Shown in pieces: positions 1-6,777 of a stretch of 64,000 bases of DNA. Under the pieces are notes generated by a model that ran no database searches, was not told the origin of the DNA, and saw only the letters and a list, made by a program, of their open reading frames with translations. The position numbers and the translations under genes were made by a program. Each line of letters begins with the position of its first letter. The stretch's first letter is position 1. Origin of the DNA: Salivita marina (lineage in GTDB: Bacteria > Pseudomonadota > Gammaproteobacteria > Pseudomonadales > Azotimanducaceae). Where the stretch lies: NCBI GenBank assembly GCA_038144425.1, contig JAYQNS010000004.1, positions 988,125-1,052,124 on the forward strand, in the 5' to 3' direction.

Positions 1-719
1 AGACGAAGTAATTAACAGCGATGAAATTCAAAAAGATATAGATGCTTATTATCCATTTAATGAAAAAGATAAATATAAGTTTAAATTTATTATTAAAAAT
101 TTAAGAGCAACTGCCGAAAATCACTTAAAAAATATAGAAGAATTAAACCACAAAAATTTAAAACAGAACTTGAGTACACTGCCTGGCTACCCAATGTAGA
201 TACTTATTGGTTGATGTATTTAGATTTGGTAGGTGAAAAAAAAACTTTGGTGATTTAAAAAATTGTTTTGGTACTGCAAAGTTAAGTCCACTTAAAAATC
301 CAGCTAAACCAGTTAAGAAAAAAGATGGCAAACCAATAGATAATAGAATTGATGATTGGACTTATACAAATGTTAAAGTTCCAACCAGACCTTACTACAG
401 CGATGTTATGCAAATTGCTTTGTACAAAAACTCTTGCCAGCTACCACCCTTTTTAAGTTATGCAAGTAACACAGATAGAAAGTTATTTACCGAAAATAAT
501 TGTGATGAGTTAAAGCAAGAGAACTTAGATCAATCGTTAAAAGTTTTACTTGTTTATGAAAAAGCTTGGCAAAAAAAACTAGAGATAGCTGATGGTGATA
601 TAGAGAAGTTAGCCTGGCTTTGTGTACCTGATGTTTCTGATATTAAAAAAAATACTTTCATGTGGGAAAATGTTCCTGAGGAATACAAACAAAAATTTTT
701 AGATATTTATGAACTTTAA
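1..719 (+). CDS. PD-(D/E)XK recombination exonuclease-like protein, 5' partial
   Basis: The gene is already open at the first base and its 5' end lies outside the window. The reading frame breaks twice, near 165 and 240, both in A-rich runs. The restored protein shows a YLDLVG strand followed by FGDLKN, the D...D-x-K spacing of PD-(D/E)XK nucleases. Later comes YYSDVMQIALYK, which fits the Q-x3-Y helix of RecB/lambda-exonuclease-type enzymes. Such enzymes resect DNA 5'-3' for phage recombination, and an annealing protein lies two genes downstream, as expected of an exonuclease plus annealing-protein pair. The stop overlaps the next start. The unit 2 counterpart at 37381-38252 supplies the missing N-terminus. 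The family call rests on motifs only. Confidence 0.6.
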
Positions 720-954
720 AACATTAATTGCACACTACGATTCTTTACCAAAAGATCAGCTAATACAAAAGCTAGTAGATAAAAATGCTTTGCTGCTTAA
801 ACAAGAAAATGAAATCACCAGGCTCACTAAAGAATTAAAAGACGTTAGAGAAATAGAACAAGATCACAAACAATTAAATGGCAACTTACAAAAAGAACTA
901 GACAAACTAAGGAGAGAAAATGAAAACTTTACAAGAAGCTATAGCTCAATTTAA
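709..954 (+). CDS. small coiled-coil protein
   Basis: This protein of about 80 residues starts inside the end of the exonuclease gene and runs into the start of the annealing-protein gene, so the three are probably translationally coupled. From residue 30 on it is a charged heptad-rich helix (repeated Leu, Glu and Lys), predicting a coiled coil and hence an oligomer or adaptor. The unit 2 counterpart at 38242 keeps the start (M-x-F-K-x-L-x-x-H-Y) and ends just before the next ATG. The C-terminal 12 residues here, which overlap the next gene, are therefore the least certain. The function is unknown. Its fixed place between exonuclease and annealing protein suggests a role in recombination. Confidence 0.6.
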   Translation: MNFKTLIAHYDSLPKDQLIQKLVDKNALLLKQENEITRLTKELKDVREIEQDHKQLNGNLQKELDKLRRENENFTRSYSSI

Positions 955-1566
955 AGCAAGTATTAAAAAAACAGATTATGAAAAAGTAAAAGGCAACAGA
1001 GATTATCTTGGTGTTGCTTACCGATTAAAATTTTGTAGAGAATTTTTTGGTGAAAGACTCCAAATACTTACTAAGAGTGTTGAGCTATCTAATGGCTCTC
1101 ATAAATTTATAGCTGAAATTTTTATAGATAATAATTGTTTAGCAGTTGGTGAGTCTAAGCAAATGCACAATAAAGAAAAAGATTTTGAAAAAACTCAAAC
1201 TGTAGCAATTGGTAGAGGATTAGCTTTTCTTGGATTTATGGGTGATGAGATTGCATCTAAAGAAGAAATGGATCAGTTCTATAGAACTGATGAAACTATT
1301 ACTGAACCTACAAAAGAAAAAACTGCAACCAAAAAAATTCAAAAAAATGTCAAGCAAGTTGCTAACGATTGGATTGAACAATTAAAAACAGTTGCTGAGC
1401 ATTGCAAAACACAAAATCATTTTGAAAAAATTTAACTCAATCAAAGATAAATACAAAAGAGGATTTATTTTTGATAGCTACTGATCCAATTGAGCAGTTA
1501 AGAGTTGATACAGAATACAACAAACTAAAATCACAAATACAAACAAGAGGTACAAATGGCAGATAA
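920..1566 (+). CDS. single-strand annealing protein, Rad52/Sak-like core (frameshifted)
   Basis: It has a good ribosome site (AAGGAGAG) before the ATG. Residues about 20-115 carry the pattern of Rad52-superfamily phage annealing proteins: a YLGVAYRLKF strand, an FIAEIFID strand, then EKTQTVAIGRGLAFLGF, the E-T-x-A-I-G-R-x-L-A-x-L-G motif. The last 60 residues form a separate tail, LIATDPIEQLRVDTEYNKL, and the frame breaks near 1435-1475 before it. The protein would anneal complementary strands and promote recombination together with the upstream exonuclease. The unit 2 gene at 38462 has the same tail but an ERF-type core, so the catalytic half has been exchanged. The annealing role is well supported; the exact subfamily is less so. 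Confidence 0.65.
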
Positions 1567-1769
1567 TAATTACGATAACTCAGGTGCAATGTGGAAAAGA
1601 CAAGCTAGGGATAATGATGATCCTGGTAAAAAATATCCACACTATGAGGGTAACTTAACTATTGGTGGTAGCAAAAAAAGTTGCTGCATGGTTAAATGTT
1701 GAAAAAACAAAAGATACTCAACCTGACATCAGTTTGAAAATATCAGACTTTATGGAAAAAAAGGATTAA
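1556..1769 (+). CDS. DUF736-like small protein (frameshifted)
   Basis: It starts within the end of the annealing-protein gene (ACAAATGGCAG) and breaks frame near 1675 in a run of A. The restored protein of about 70 residues reads GAMWKRQARDND, then YPHYEGNLTIGG, then VAAWLNVEKTKD. This matches the DUF736 type, a small protein of beta strands with a P-x-Y-x-G and a W-x motif that is often near single-strand DNA functions. The actual activity is unknown. Its position suggests part of the recombination operon. The unit 2 copy at 39128 is also frameshifted, at the same A-rich place. Confidence 0.55.
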
Positions 1770-1772
1770 GTT

Positions 1773-2066
1773 ATGGAAAGTAAAAAACCTCCTCACTATC
1801 AAAAAGCAATACAAACTTGCGATGCAATTATGAGTCAAATGACTCCAGAGGAAAACATCGGCTTTTTGAGAGGATCAGCAATGAAATACTTATCTAGGTT
1901 TGGTGCTAAAGGAGGGCAAACACTAGAGAAAGCAATTATGGATTTAGAAAAATCTAATTGGTTTAACCAGAAGTTAATTAACTATTTAAAAAGTCTTGCA
2001 ACTGATGGCAATGACTTACGAAGCAATACAACAAATGTGACTAATTTATTTGAGGATAATAAATGA
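1773..2066 (+). CDS. DUF3310 family protein
   Basis: 97 residues. It has the hallmarks of DUF3310 (T7 gp1.7-like, also called SaV-like): P-P-H-Y at the start, an I-x-T-C-D-A-I helix, then GFLRGSAMKYLSRFG followed by a D-L-E-K...W-F helix. T7 gp1.7 has been reported as a thymidylate kinase, but that activity cannot be assumed here. The gene starts 3 bases after the previous stop and its own TGA overlaps the next ATG. Its unit 2 counterpart at 39349 is nearly identical but broken by indels. Confidence 0.75.
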   Translation: MESKKPPHYQKAIQTCDAIMSQMTPEENIGFLRGSAMKYLSRFGAKGGQTLEKAIMDLEKSNWFNQKLINYLKSLATDGNDLRSNTTNVTNLFEDNK

Positions 2067-2368
2067 AAATTAGAAATGGTAATGGCAATGGTCATATTTA
2101 CCTTAGCCAAATTAAAAAGGATGTGCTGAACTTTATTAAGCACTTTATAGAAACTTATGACTATGCTCCAACCTATAAAGAGATTGGTGAAAAATTTCAA
2201 TTTACTAGAGCAAGAGCTGGTGCTTTGATTGCAGAGTTTCGTAAGTTAAATTTGATTAGCAAAAGCAATCAGGCACATAGAAATATTGCCTTATCAGATA
2301 AGCAAATAAAATTAATTCCAACATTAAAAGTTAATAAAAGTTACTCAACAATGGAGTTCAGAAAATGA
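2063..2368 (+). CDS. LexA-type winged-helix DNA-binding protein without protease domain
   Basis: 101 residues. Residues about 16-65 (KKDVLNFIKHFIETYDYAPT, then KEIGEKFQFTRARAGALIAE) match the N-terminal winged helix of LexA, including the Y-x-P-T-x-x-E-I turn. The S24 peptidase half of LexA is absent, so it could bind DNA but not cleave itself. A Gly-Asn-rich leader (NGNGNGHI) precedes the domain. It overlaps its neighbours on both sides by four bases. Role (inference): a second transcription regulator beside the XRE repressor two genes downstream. It is strongly conserved in unit 2 (39642-39950) and intact in both. Confidence 0.7.
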   Translation: MKIRNGNGNGHIYLSQIKKDVLNFIKHFIETYDYAPTYKEIGEKFQFTRARAGALIAEFRKLNLISKSNQAHRNIALSDKQIKLIPTLKVNKSYSTMEFRK

Positions 2369-2558
2369 CTAAAGTTTTAAAAGAAAGTTTTTATGAAGCG
2401 AACTTTAGAGTTGATGAAGAATTTGACAATGCAGAGTTAGCTGCAAAATCAAATACCCTAGCGATAATGCTAAGGTTACTGTTCTTGATTTAAAATTAGA
2501 TAAATCAAGAATTAAATTAACCAAAGATGAGGAGTCTAAAGAGGATGGCTTTAAGTAA
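2365..2558 (+). CDS. small conserved protein of unknown function (frameshifted)
   Basis: It starts at the ATGA overlap with the LexA-like gene. The first 30 residues (KESFYEANFRVDEEFDNAEL) are acidic. The frame breaks near 2455 and resumes as VTVLDLKLDKSRIKLTKDE, ending GFK. The same protein with a break at the same place occurs in unit 2 (39947-40136). The short C-terminal strand pair is reminiscent of a small beta hairpin. I do not recognise a family. Confidence 0.5.
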
Positions 2559-2739
2559 TAGCCTTATAAGAAAGTATGCCAAGCTTCAAAAGCTTCATGA
2601 TGAGATTATGAAGCCAGCAAAAAATAGAAGTAGGCAGTGTGTACATACTTTAAAAGCGAAAAAGAAGTATGACAAAACTTATAGGCAGATTGTTGGCACA
2701 GAGAATGAAGATGCAAAATTCATTTACTCTAGCGGCTAA
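2545..2739 (+). CDS. small basic protein of unknown function
   Basis: The chosen start is ATG 2545 (MALSNSLIRKY), because the unit 2 copy begins at the equivalent Met (MAKSNSLLRRY at 40123). An in-frame ATG lies 18 bases further upstream. It is about 64 residues, very basic, with a conserved centre NRxRQCVHxLxAxKKY and K-T-Y-R-Q-I-V. The start lies inside the previous gene. It could bind nucleic acid; no family is recognised. Confidence 0.55.
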   Translation: MALSNSLIRKYAKLQKLHDEIMKPAKNRSRQCVHTLKAKKKYDKTYRQIVGTENEDAKFIYSSG

Positions 2740-2806
2740 GTAACAATAAACTTAAAAGTTGTAAAAAACTATAGGCTTGGAGTCTGCAAAAATTAAGGAG
2801 AGAAAG
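2740..2806 (+). promoter_or_regulatory. leader/operator candidate upstream of the XRE repressor
   Basis: The 67 bases hold AAAGTTGTAAAAAA (2755-2768), then a short block with AGTCTGCA, then a strong ribosome site (AAGGAGAGAAAG). The AGTCTGCA block and the ribosome site are conserved before the unit 2 repressor (40318-40384). The exact 14-mer AAAGTTGTAAAAAA recurs at 37340-37353, in the divergent control region before the unit 2 exonuclease. A regulator site or promoter element is inferred, not shown. Confidence 0.35.
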
Positions 2807-3205
2807 ATGTCAAACAATAATACCAAATCAGATTTTCAAATTTTGGTTAGTAAATGTATTGGTAAAAAAATCAAAGAAGCAAGATTAAATTATGAAATAT
2901 TAGTAGATCAATTTGATAAAGAAACTCAAATGGTTTTAAAGAAACCAATTAAAAAATTATGCACACAAACTAAGTTGGCTAAAAATATTGGTGTTACTTT
3001 TCAGCAAGTACAGAAATATGAAAAAGGTAAAAATTTAGTTAGTACAGACAAATTACTTTTAATATGTGCTTTCTTTAAAAAGCCATTAGCTTACTTCTTA
3101 CATGAAGCAATAGAATTAATGAGGCAAGACACTTCTCTCACTAATAACCCAATAGCTCCCTCTTTAAATGAGTTTGGGGATAATACATCAAGTAAGTGTC
3201 ATTAA
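2807..3205 (+). CDS. XRE-family HTH repressor (CI-like)
   Basis: The start is ATG 2807, eight bases after an AAGGAGAG ribosome site; a longer in-frame start exists at 2777. Residues about 55-105 form the helix-turn-helix: CTQTKLAKNIGVTFQQVQKY followed by EKGKNLVSTDKLLLI, then FFKKPLAYFL. This is the standard XRE order in phage and toxin-antitoxin repressors. The N-terminal 50 residues and a Ser/Asn-rich tail ending SSKCH are outside known domains. It is the last gene before a strong terminator and lies next to the integration module, so a lysogeny repressor is the likely role. Unit 2 carries a diverged copy at 40385-40786. Confidence 0.7.
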   Translation: MSNNNTKSDFQILVSKCIGKKIKEARLNYEILVDQFDKETQMVLKKPIKKLCTQTKLAKNIGVTFQQVQKYEKGKNLVSTDKLLLICAFFKKPLAYFLHEAIELMRQDTSLTNNPIAPSLNEFGDNTSSKCH

Positions 3206-3216
3206 AAATGTGAAAC

Positions 3217-3243
3217 TATAAGAGTTGATCTCATGCTCTTATA
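3217..3243 (+). other. conserved stem-loop TATAAGAG/CTCTTATA
   Basis: A perfect 8-bp inverted repeat with an 11-base loop lies just after the repressor stop. Unit 2 has the same arms with a different loop directly after its repressor. It may be an RNA hairpin ahead of the main terminator, or a binding site near the integration region. Confidence 0.4.
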
Positions 3244-3260
3244 TTTATTTGTTGTGATGA

Positions 3261-3286
3261 GGGGGAGAGAAATCTCCCCCTTTTTT
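3261..3286 (+). terminator. intrinsic terminator of the rightward early operon
   Basis: GGGGGAGA-GAAA-TCTCCCCC is followed by TTTTTT: a perfect 8-bp GC-rich stem, a tetraloop and a U tract. It is conserved at 40844-40866. The next start codon (3287) directly follows the last T. Confidence 0.9.
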
Positions 3287-3457
3287 ATGTACTTCGTTAT
3301 CTGGAAACCAAAAGATAAATTTACTAGCTTTATTAATAAATTGTTTGCAACTGAAAAGGAAGCTAATGAATTTATGGAAAAAAATAAAAAACGAAAAATT
3401 GAATTTAAAGTAGTTCCCTATGATACAGAGAACTACGATAAGTATTGGTATAAGTAA
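3287..3457 (+). CDS. small protein directly after the terminator, possible excisionase-like
   Basis: 57 residues (MYFVIWKPKDKF...) beginning at the base after the terminator T tract. The frame is also open through the hairpin to 3233. It has no ribosome site outside the hairpin arm. The sequence is a short beta-strand start, then ATEKEANEFMEKNKKRKIEF, ending DKYWYK. The layout resembles the small three-stranded arm-type domains of phage integrases, and it lies next to the integrase, so a recombination directionality factor is possible but unproven. The unit 2 copy (40867) keeps both ends but is frameshifted. Confidence 0.45.
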   Translation: MYFVIWKPKDKFTSFINKLFATEKEANEFMEKNKKRKIEFKVVPYDTENYDKYWYK

Positions 3458-3622
3458 TTATTGTTTCTTTATATGTGCTTCAGCATCTTTTTTATTTATA
3501 AAAAATCTCTTAGTAAATAATGTATCATTAACATTTGCTATAAATTTACTAAGTTTATATTTTCTTATTCTTGTGCTGCCATGCCTTACTCTATAAACAT
3601 ATAGATCGTTTTTGATTGTCAT
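3458..3622 (-). CDS. small basic protein between integrase and the rightward operon
   Basis: 54 residues, MTIKNDLYVYRVRHGSTRIR..., ending KKDAEAHIKKQ. It lies 5 bases beyond the integrase stop on the same strand and ends one base from the stop of the convergent gene at 3287-3457. The C-terminal pattern F-x-x-K-K-D-A-E-A-H is similar in style to the T-E-K-E-A-N-E-F of that gene. A role in integration or excision is a guess. Unit 2 has the same gene (41096-41255) with one indel. Confidence 0.5.
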   Translation of the reverse strand: MTIKNDLYVYRVRHGSTRIRKYKLSKFIANVNDTLFTKRFFINKKDAEAHIKKQ

Positions 3623-3627
3623 AAGAT

Positions 3628-4802
3628 TTAATTAAAGTGTTTGTTTTGATAATCTAAATCTTCAACAGAATTATCGTTTTGTTTAAATGGCTTGATGTAA
3701 TTCTCATTAACAAAGTTAATATCCTTATCACCAAGATCCCTAGCCAAATCTAAAGCATTACCTTTATGCTTTTTGGTATATGCCCAGTAAGTAGCCATAT
3801 AATGCCTAAAGAAGTACGATTTTCTTTTGATGGGTAGTTCTACCCCATTCTTAGCTAGAGCCTTGTCCAGGTGGCTTATAAGCTGTTCTACGCATATAAA
3901 ATTACCCCTACTATTAAGAAACAAGTAATCCTGGTCTACAGGCATATTATTCATGTAATCCTGGATCTTATCTTTTAGGGTTGTAGAAATAGTAAGAGTT
4001 CTAACACCGCTATCAGTTTTAGTGCCTCCAATTACTTTGCCTTTTTTAACTGCCTTATCAAATAGAATAGTAGGTATGTTTAAATGGAACTTAAAACTAT
4101 TCCTATTTAAAGCTCTGGCCTCACTGGGTCTGCAAGCAGTTTGCAACATAATCTCACTAATTAATTTAACCTGAGTATTACTTATATCGCTAACAAGATT
4201 AGACACCATATCTAATGACCAGGTATTAAAGTCTATTACAGGCTTTTTTTACTTCTAACTACTTGCACAGAAACCATGTAGTCTTTGTCCTTACATACGT
4301 TTTTAGCCAATTTAGATTGAGGTGGATTAACCTGGTGCTGCACAATGTTGGTTAAAACATTAAAGATTTTTCTTCTAGTACCATTATCTAAATTAGTATT
4401 ATTAACTAGATAAGATACAAAATCATTAAGTACAGAGTCAGTTAATAATCTTAAATCAATATTACCTAGCTTAGCAATGATGTGATTTAGGTATTGGCTA
4501 GTGTACTCATCAATTGTGTTCTGGCTAATAGCCTTAACATTTTTACCATCGTTAAAGTCTAGCTTTCTTTGGTTAAGACTTCTGTAGTATTGCTGCCAAG
4601 CTTCAGATAAAAAGATTTGCGATGATGATGTTTTTTCTAAACCTATCTCATCTACTTTCTTTTTAGCTAGAACTTCTACAACACTTTTAGTTTTACCAGT
4701 TATAAATTTAGGCTTACCATCTACACCAAAGTATGCCCAACGCCATAACCTTTTTGTTTTACCATTAACTTTCTTACTTACTGATCTGATTGATAGACTC
4801 AT
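3628..4802 (-). CDS. int: tyrosine recombinase / phage integrase (frameshifted)
   Basis: Two reading frames join near 4210-4240, in a run of T. The N-terminal part (residues 1-185) holds an arm-type region (RSVSKKVNGKTKRLWRWAYF) and the SAM-like core-binding domain. The C-terminal part has the catalytic residues: Arg in QTACRPSEARAL, Lys region GTKTDSGVRTL, R-H in YFFRHYMATYWA, and the nucleophile Tyr in VNENYIKP. The usual first His of the H-x-x-R box is Tyr here. It would insert the phage into the host chromosome at attP, expected close by. It starts in an ATGA overlap with the upstream zinc protein and is read with the leftward early operon. Confidence 0.9.
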
Positions 4803-5023
4803 ACTTCCTCCCCATTCATTTGCTTATCTAACAAAATTTGATTTTCTAAATGATTTATTGGATCAATTTGTTTTTTTTTAAAATAAAGATCACAAGATTT
4901 ATTTTTACACTTAGATATACCATGTTCATCAAATCCTAAATCCTCTCCACATCCTCTACAAGTTTCCATATTTTCCTCTCTCTCTTTTTTGTATTTAGTT
5001 GGGTGCTTAAAAACAAATGTCAT
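4799..5023 (-). CDS. small zinc-ribbon protein
   Basis: 74 residues, start ATG 5023 after an AAGGAGGTG ribosome site. It has C-R-G-C-G-E and later C-K-N-K-S-C, a C-x2-C...C-x4-C metal-binding pattern, then a helical tail. The stop overlaps the integrase start, so the two are probably coupled. Unit 2 has a protein with the same first 9 residues (MTFVFKHPx) but a different zinc-ribbon body (43265-43435). It may be a regulator or directionality factor; this is unproven. Confidence 0.55.
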   Translation of the reverse strand: MTFVFKHPTKYKKEREENMETCRGCGEDLGFDEHGISKCKNKSCDLYFKKKQIDPINHLENQILLDKQMNGEEV

Positions 5024-5328
5024 TTACACCTCCTTAAAACAATATTAGTTATTTGTTTTTTACCAGGTGCAAATTGAATTTGATGATAATAACTATCTTT
5101 TATCTGTTCAATAAATTTTGGTTTGACACCTTTTTTTGTAATATGGAAGTAATACATATTGCCAGTTATGACTCAAGAAGTAGCTTTGTTTCTTTTTCTG
5201 ACCTTTATATTATCATCACTCCAGTTGCCTTGATAAAAACTTGGAAACTTTGCAGAGCAATCTGGCTTAAAGCTCCAAGACTTACATCTGTAACTTTTAA
5301 ACAATCTACCTTTAGTAAAAAATGCCAT
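5020..5328 (-). CDS. two short ORFs, possibly one frameshifted gene
   Basis: The first ORF (5328-5173) encodes 51 residues with C-x12-C and many basic and aromatic residues (MAFFTKGRLFKSYRCKSW). The second (5157-5020) encodes 45 residues (MYYFHITKKGVKPKFIEQIK) and overlaps the next gene by four bases. Their tight packing with neighbours supports coding, but I cannot tell whether they are two genes or one broken gene. No family is recognised and there is no counterpart in unit 2. Confidence 0.35.
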
Positions 5329-5987
5329 TATGCTTTCTCCTTTATTAATTTAGGTTTAGCTATAAATGTTACAGGCTTGAATACATAATCATAACCATCT
5401 GTCCAAGCAACGTCTTTTTCAGATTTTGTATGTCTTTTAATTGTAGCTGTCAAATTAACTTTATCTCCAACTTTAAATTTAGAATCATATTCTGAAATAA
5501 GTTGTTTTGAATTACCAAAATAAATTAAAGTATTCTCATCAGCATCTTTAAATTTATGAACACAGCAAACACCATAGTCACCATCAAACCAAAAAATTTC
5601 TGTAATTGTAAGTTTTAAATCTAATATATCTCCAACTTCTCCAACATAAGAATATTTAGCTTTAGCTTCTGCAATCTTTTTTTCCTTTTTTAATTTAATA
5701 ATATGATTGTTGTAATTACAAATGTGTTGGTCAAAATGTATTTCACAAGGTTTTTGATTTTTAGATATATTCCACTTATCTCTGTTCCAAATGTAAGTTG
5801 ATAGTTTGTTACCCTCATTAAAAAAATCAGGGTCATTTTTTTTGATAAGATCAACTGCTAATTTTTTTGCAGTATCATAATTTGTAGAGAGAGTTCTCAC
5901 AAACTCCTCTCCACAATTTAAGATGTAAAACACACTATCAGCACCTTTAGAGATATGATAGCTGTGTGGGATTTTTGGGTCGTACAT
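5328..5987 (-). CDS. protein of unknown function with OB-fold-like C-terminus
   Basis: 219 residues. Residues about 110-215 show the layout of an OB-fold nucleic-acid domain: GEVGDILDLKLTITEIFWFD, a strand-rich centre, SKFKVGDKVNLTATIKRHTK, and a final aromatic strand. The N-terminal half has no recognisable domain. It overlaps both neighbours by one or a few bases. It could bind single-stranded DNA or RNA during early infection; this is inferred from fold style only. It is absent from unit 2, so this is an accessory gene of the variable segment between integrase and terminator. Confidence 0.5.
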   Translation of the reverse strand: MYDPKIPHSYHISKGADSVFYILNCGEEFVRTLSTNYDTAKKLAVDLIKKNDPDFFNEGNKLSTYIWNRDKWNISKNQKPCEIHFDQHICNYNNHIIKLKKEKKIAEAKAKYSYVGEVGDILDLKLTITEIFWFDGDYGVCCVHKFKDADENTLIYFGNSKQLISEYDSKFKVGDKVNLTATIKRHTKSEKDVAWTDGYDYVFKPVTFIAKPKLIKEKA

Positions 5988-6493
5988 TATGCTTTCTCCT
6001 CTCTATATTCTGGGAAGTCTTTGTAAAAAGCTTCTGAGTAAGCTTTGCTAACAGCTTCACTAGGTTTTCTGTCAAAAACATTTTCTTCTAAATCTTTTTG
6101 ATTTAAAAAAGTTCCATCACTTATTTGTTCATGGATTCCATCTTGACCATAATAAGATTCAGAGTGAACACCAAATTTATATAATTGTAGTTGAACAAAA
6201 GACCAAGCGATTTGCAAGTCAGCAGAATAATCTTGATTACCAAAATAATGTCTGCCCTGAACTCCATCAACATCGTAGAACATATATCCATCTCTACCAA
6301 CACCAAATGAAACCCACTCTTTGTCATATTCATTTAAGTCTTTAAATTCATCTTCATAAACATAATCAACAATGATTTTAGAATGATGAACACCTAATTC
6401 TTCTACTACTCTGATGTTAGATGCTTGTGTGTCTATTTTTTTAATTAAAGAAATTAAAATTTTCTCTAATTGTTTTAATGTTAAGTTACTCAT
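5987..6493 (-). CDS. acidic protein of unknown function, first gene of leftward early operon
   Basis: 168 residues with an AGGAGGAAAA ribosome site. It has a helical N-terminus (SNLTLKQLEKILISLIKKID) and a strongly acidic, Tyr-rich body (EDEFKDLNEYDKEW, GRHYFGNQDYSADLQIAW). No family is recognised. The acidic surface would suit a DNA-mimic or inhibitor role, but nothing shows this. It is the first gene after the operator region at 6494-6590 and is missing from unit 2, which has an unrelated frameshifted gene in the same place (43432-43883). Confidence 0.6.
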   Translation of the reverse strand: MSNLTLKQLEKILISLIKKIDTQASNIRVVEELGVHHSKIIVDYVYEDEFKDLNEYDKEWVSFGVGRDGYMFYDVDGVQGRHYFGNQDYSADLQIAWSFVQLQLYKFGVHSESYYGQDGIHEQISDGTFLNQKDLEENVFDRKPSEAVSKAYSEAFYKDFPEYREEKA

Positions 6494-6590
6494 TTTTCCT
6501 CCTATATTTATTAAGTTATACGAAAAGTTATACTATACCTATAGTTATATTACAAACATAATCAATTGGTAAATAACGCTTAATTTATAA
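6494..6590 (-). promoter_or_regulatory. promoter/operator of the leftward early (integration) operon
   Basis: Three copies of AGTTATA(C/T) lie at 6514-6521, 6526-6533 and 6543-6550 on the plus strand, with an imperfect palindrome ACTATA-CC-TATAGT at 6532-6545 and AATCAATTGGT beyond it. On the coding strand this gives TTGATT and several TATA-rich -10 candidates. Unit 2 has the matching region (43890-43965) with a perfect TGTTATA-N7-TATAACA repeat. It is likely the control region where a phage regulator acts. Confidence 0.5.
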
Positions 6591-6631
6591 GGATTCTAGC
6601 TTATGGTTAAAATAAACCTTATATTACAGGC

Positions 6632-6672
6632 AAAAAAAGAGCCGAAAAAGAATCTTTCGATTCAATTCGGCT
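6632..6672 (-). terminator. intrinsic terminator of the late operon
   Basis: Read leftward: AGCCGAA, an inner GAATC/GATTC stem, TTCGGCT, then CTTTTTTT. It is conserved at 44010-44048. It ends the very long minus-strand late block before the integration operon. Confidence 0.85.
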
Positions 6673-6777
6673 TTATAATTTATTGGTTATACCAACAGCA
6701 AATGATTCTGTACCCTCCCCAACCCTTTAGTGAACACTAAAACTTTGAGCCAAAACACAGCTCAACCTATTCGGTTA
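6673..6777 (-). ncRNA. structured, probably non-coding element before the late terminator
   Basis: 105 bases without an ORF between the last small gene and the terminator. Outer blocks are conserved with unit 2 (CCTATTCGGT at 6766-6775 and GATTCTGTACCC at 6704-6715). Between them lie two hairpins whose positions are kept but whose sequences differ: here TTTAGTG/CACTAAA and TTGAGC/GCTCAA; in unit 2 CTAGCT/AGCTAG and CTACT/AGTAG. This is the pattern of a selected RNA structure. The leftward ACCGAAT block could also pair with the 3' arm of the terminator and act as an anti-terminator. It matches no RNA family I know. Confidence 0.5.

Noticed and set aside
3628..4802. Two-subunit integrase (split gene)
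   Set aside because: The pieces meet at a homopolymer, the first lacks any stop-start signal, and the pieces together make one normal-length integrase.
5053..5388. Plus-strand open frame of 111 codons
   Set aside because: It lies opposite the small-gene region and the end of the OB-fold-like gene; its Phe/Leu/Ile-rich product is the usual shadow of AT-rich minus-strand coding.
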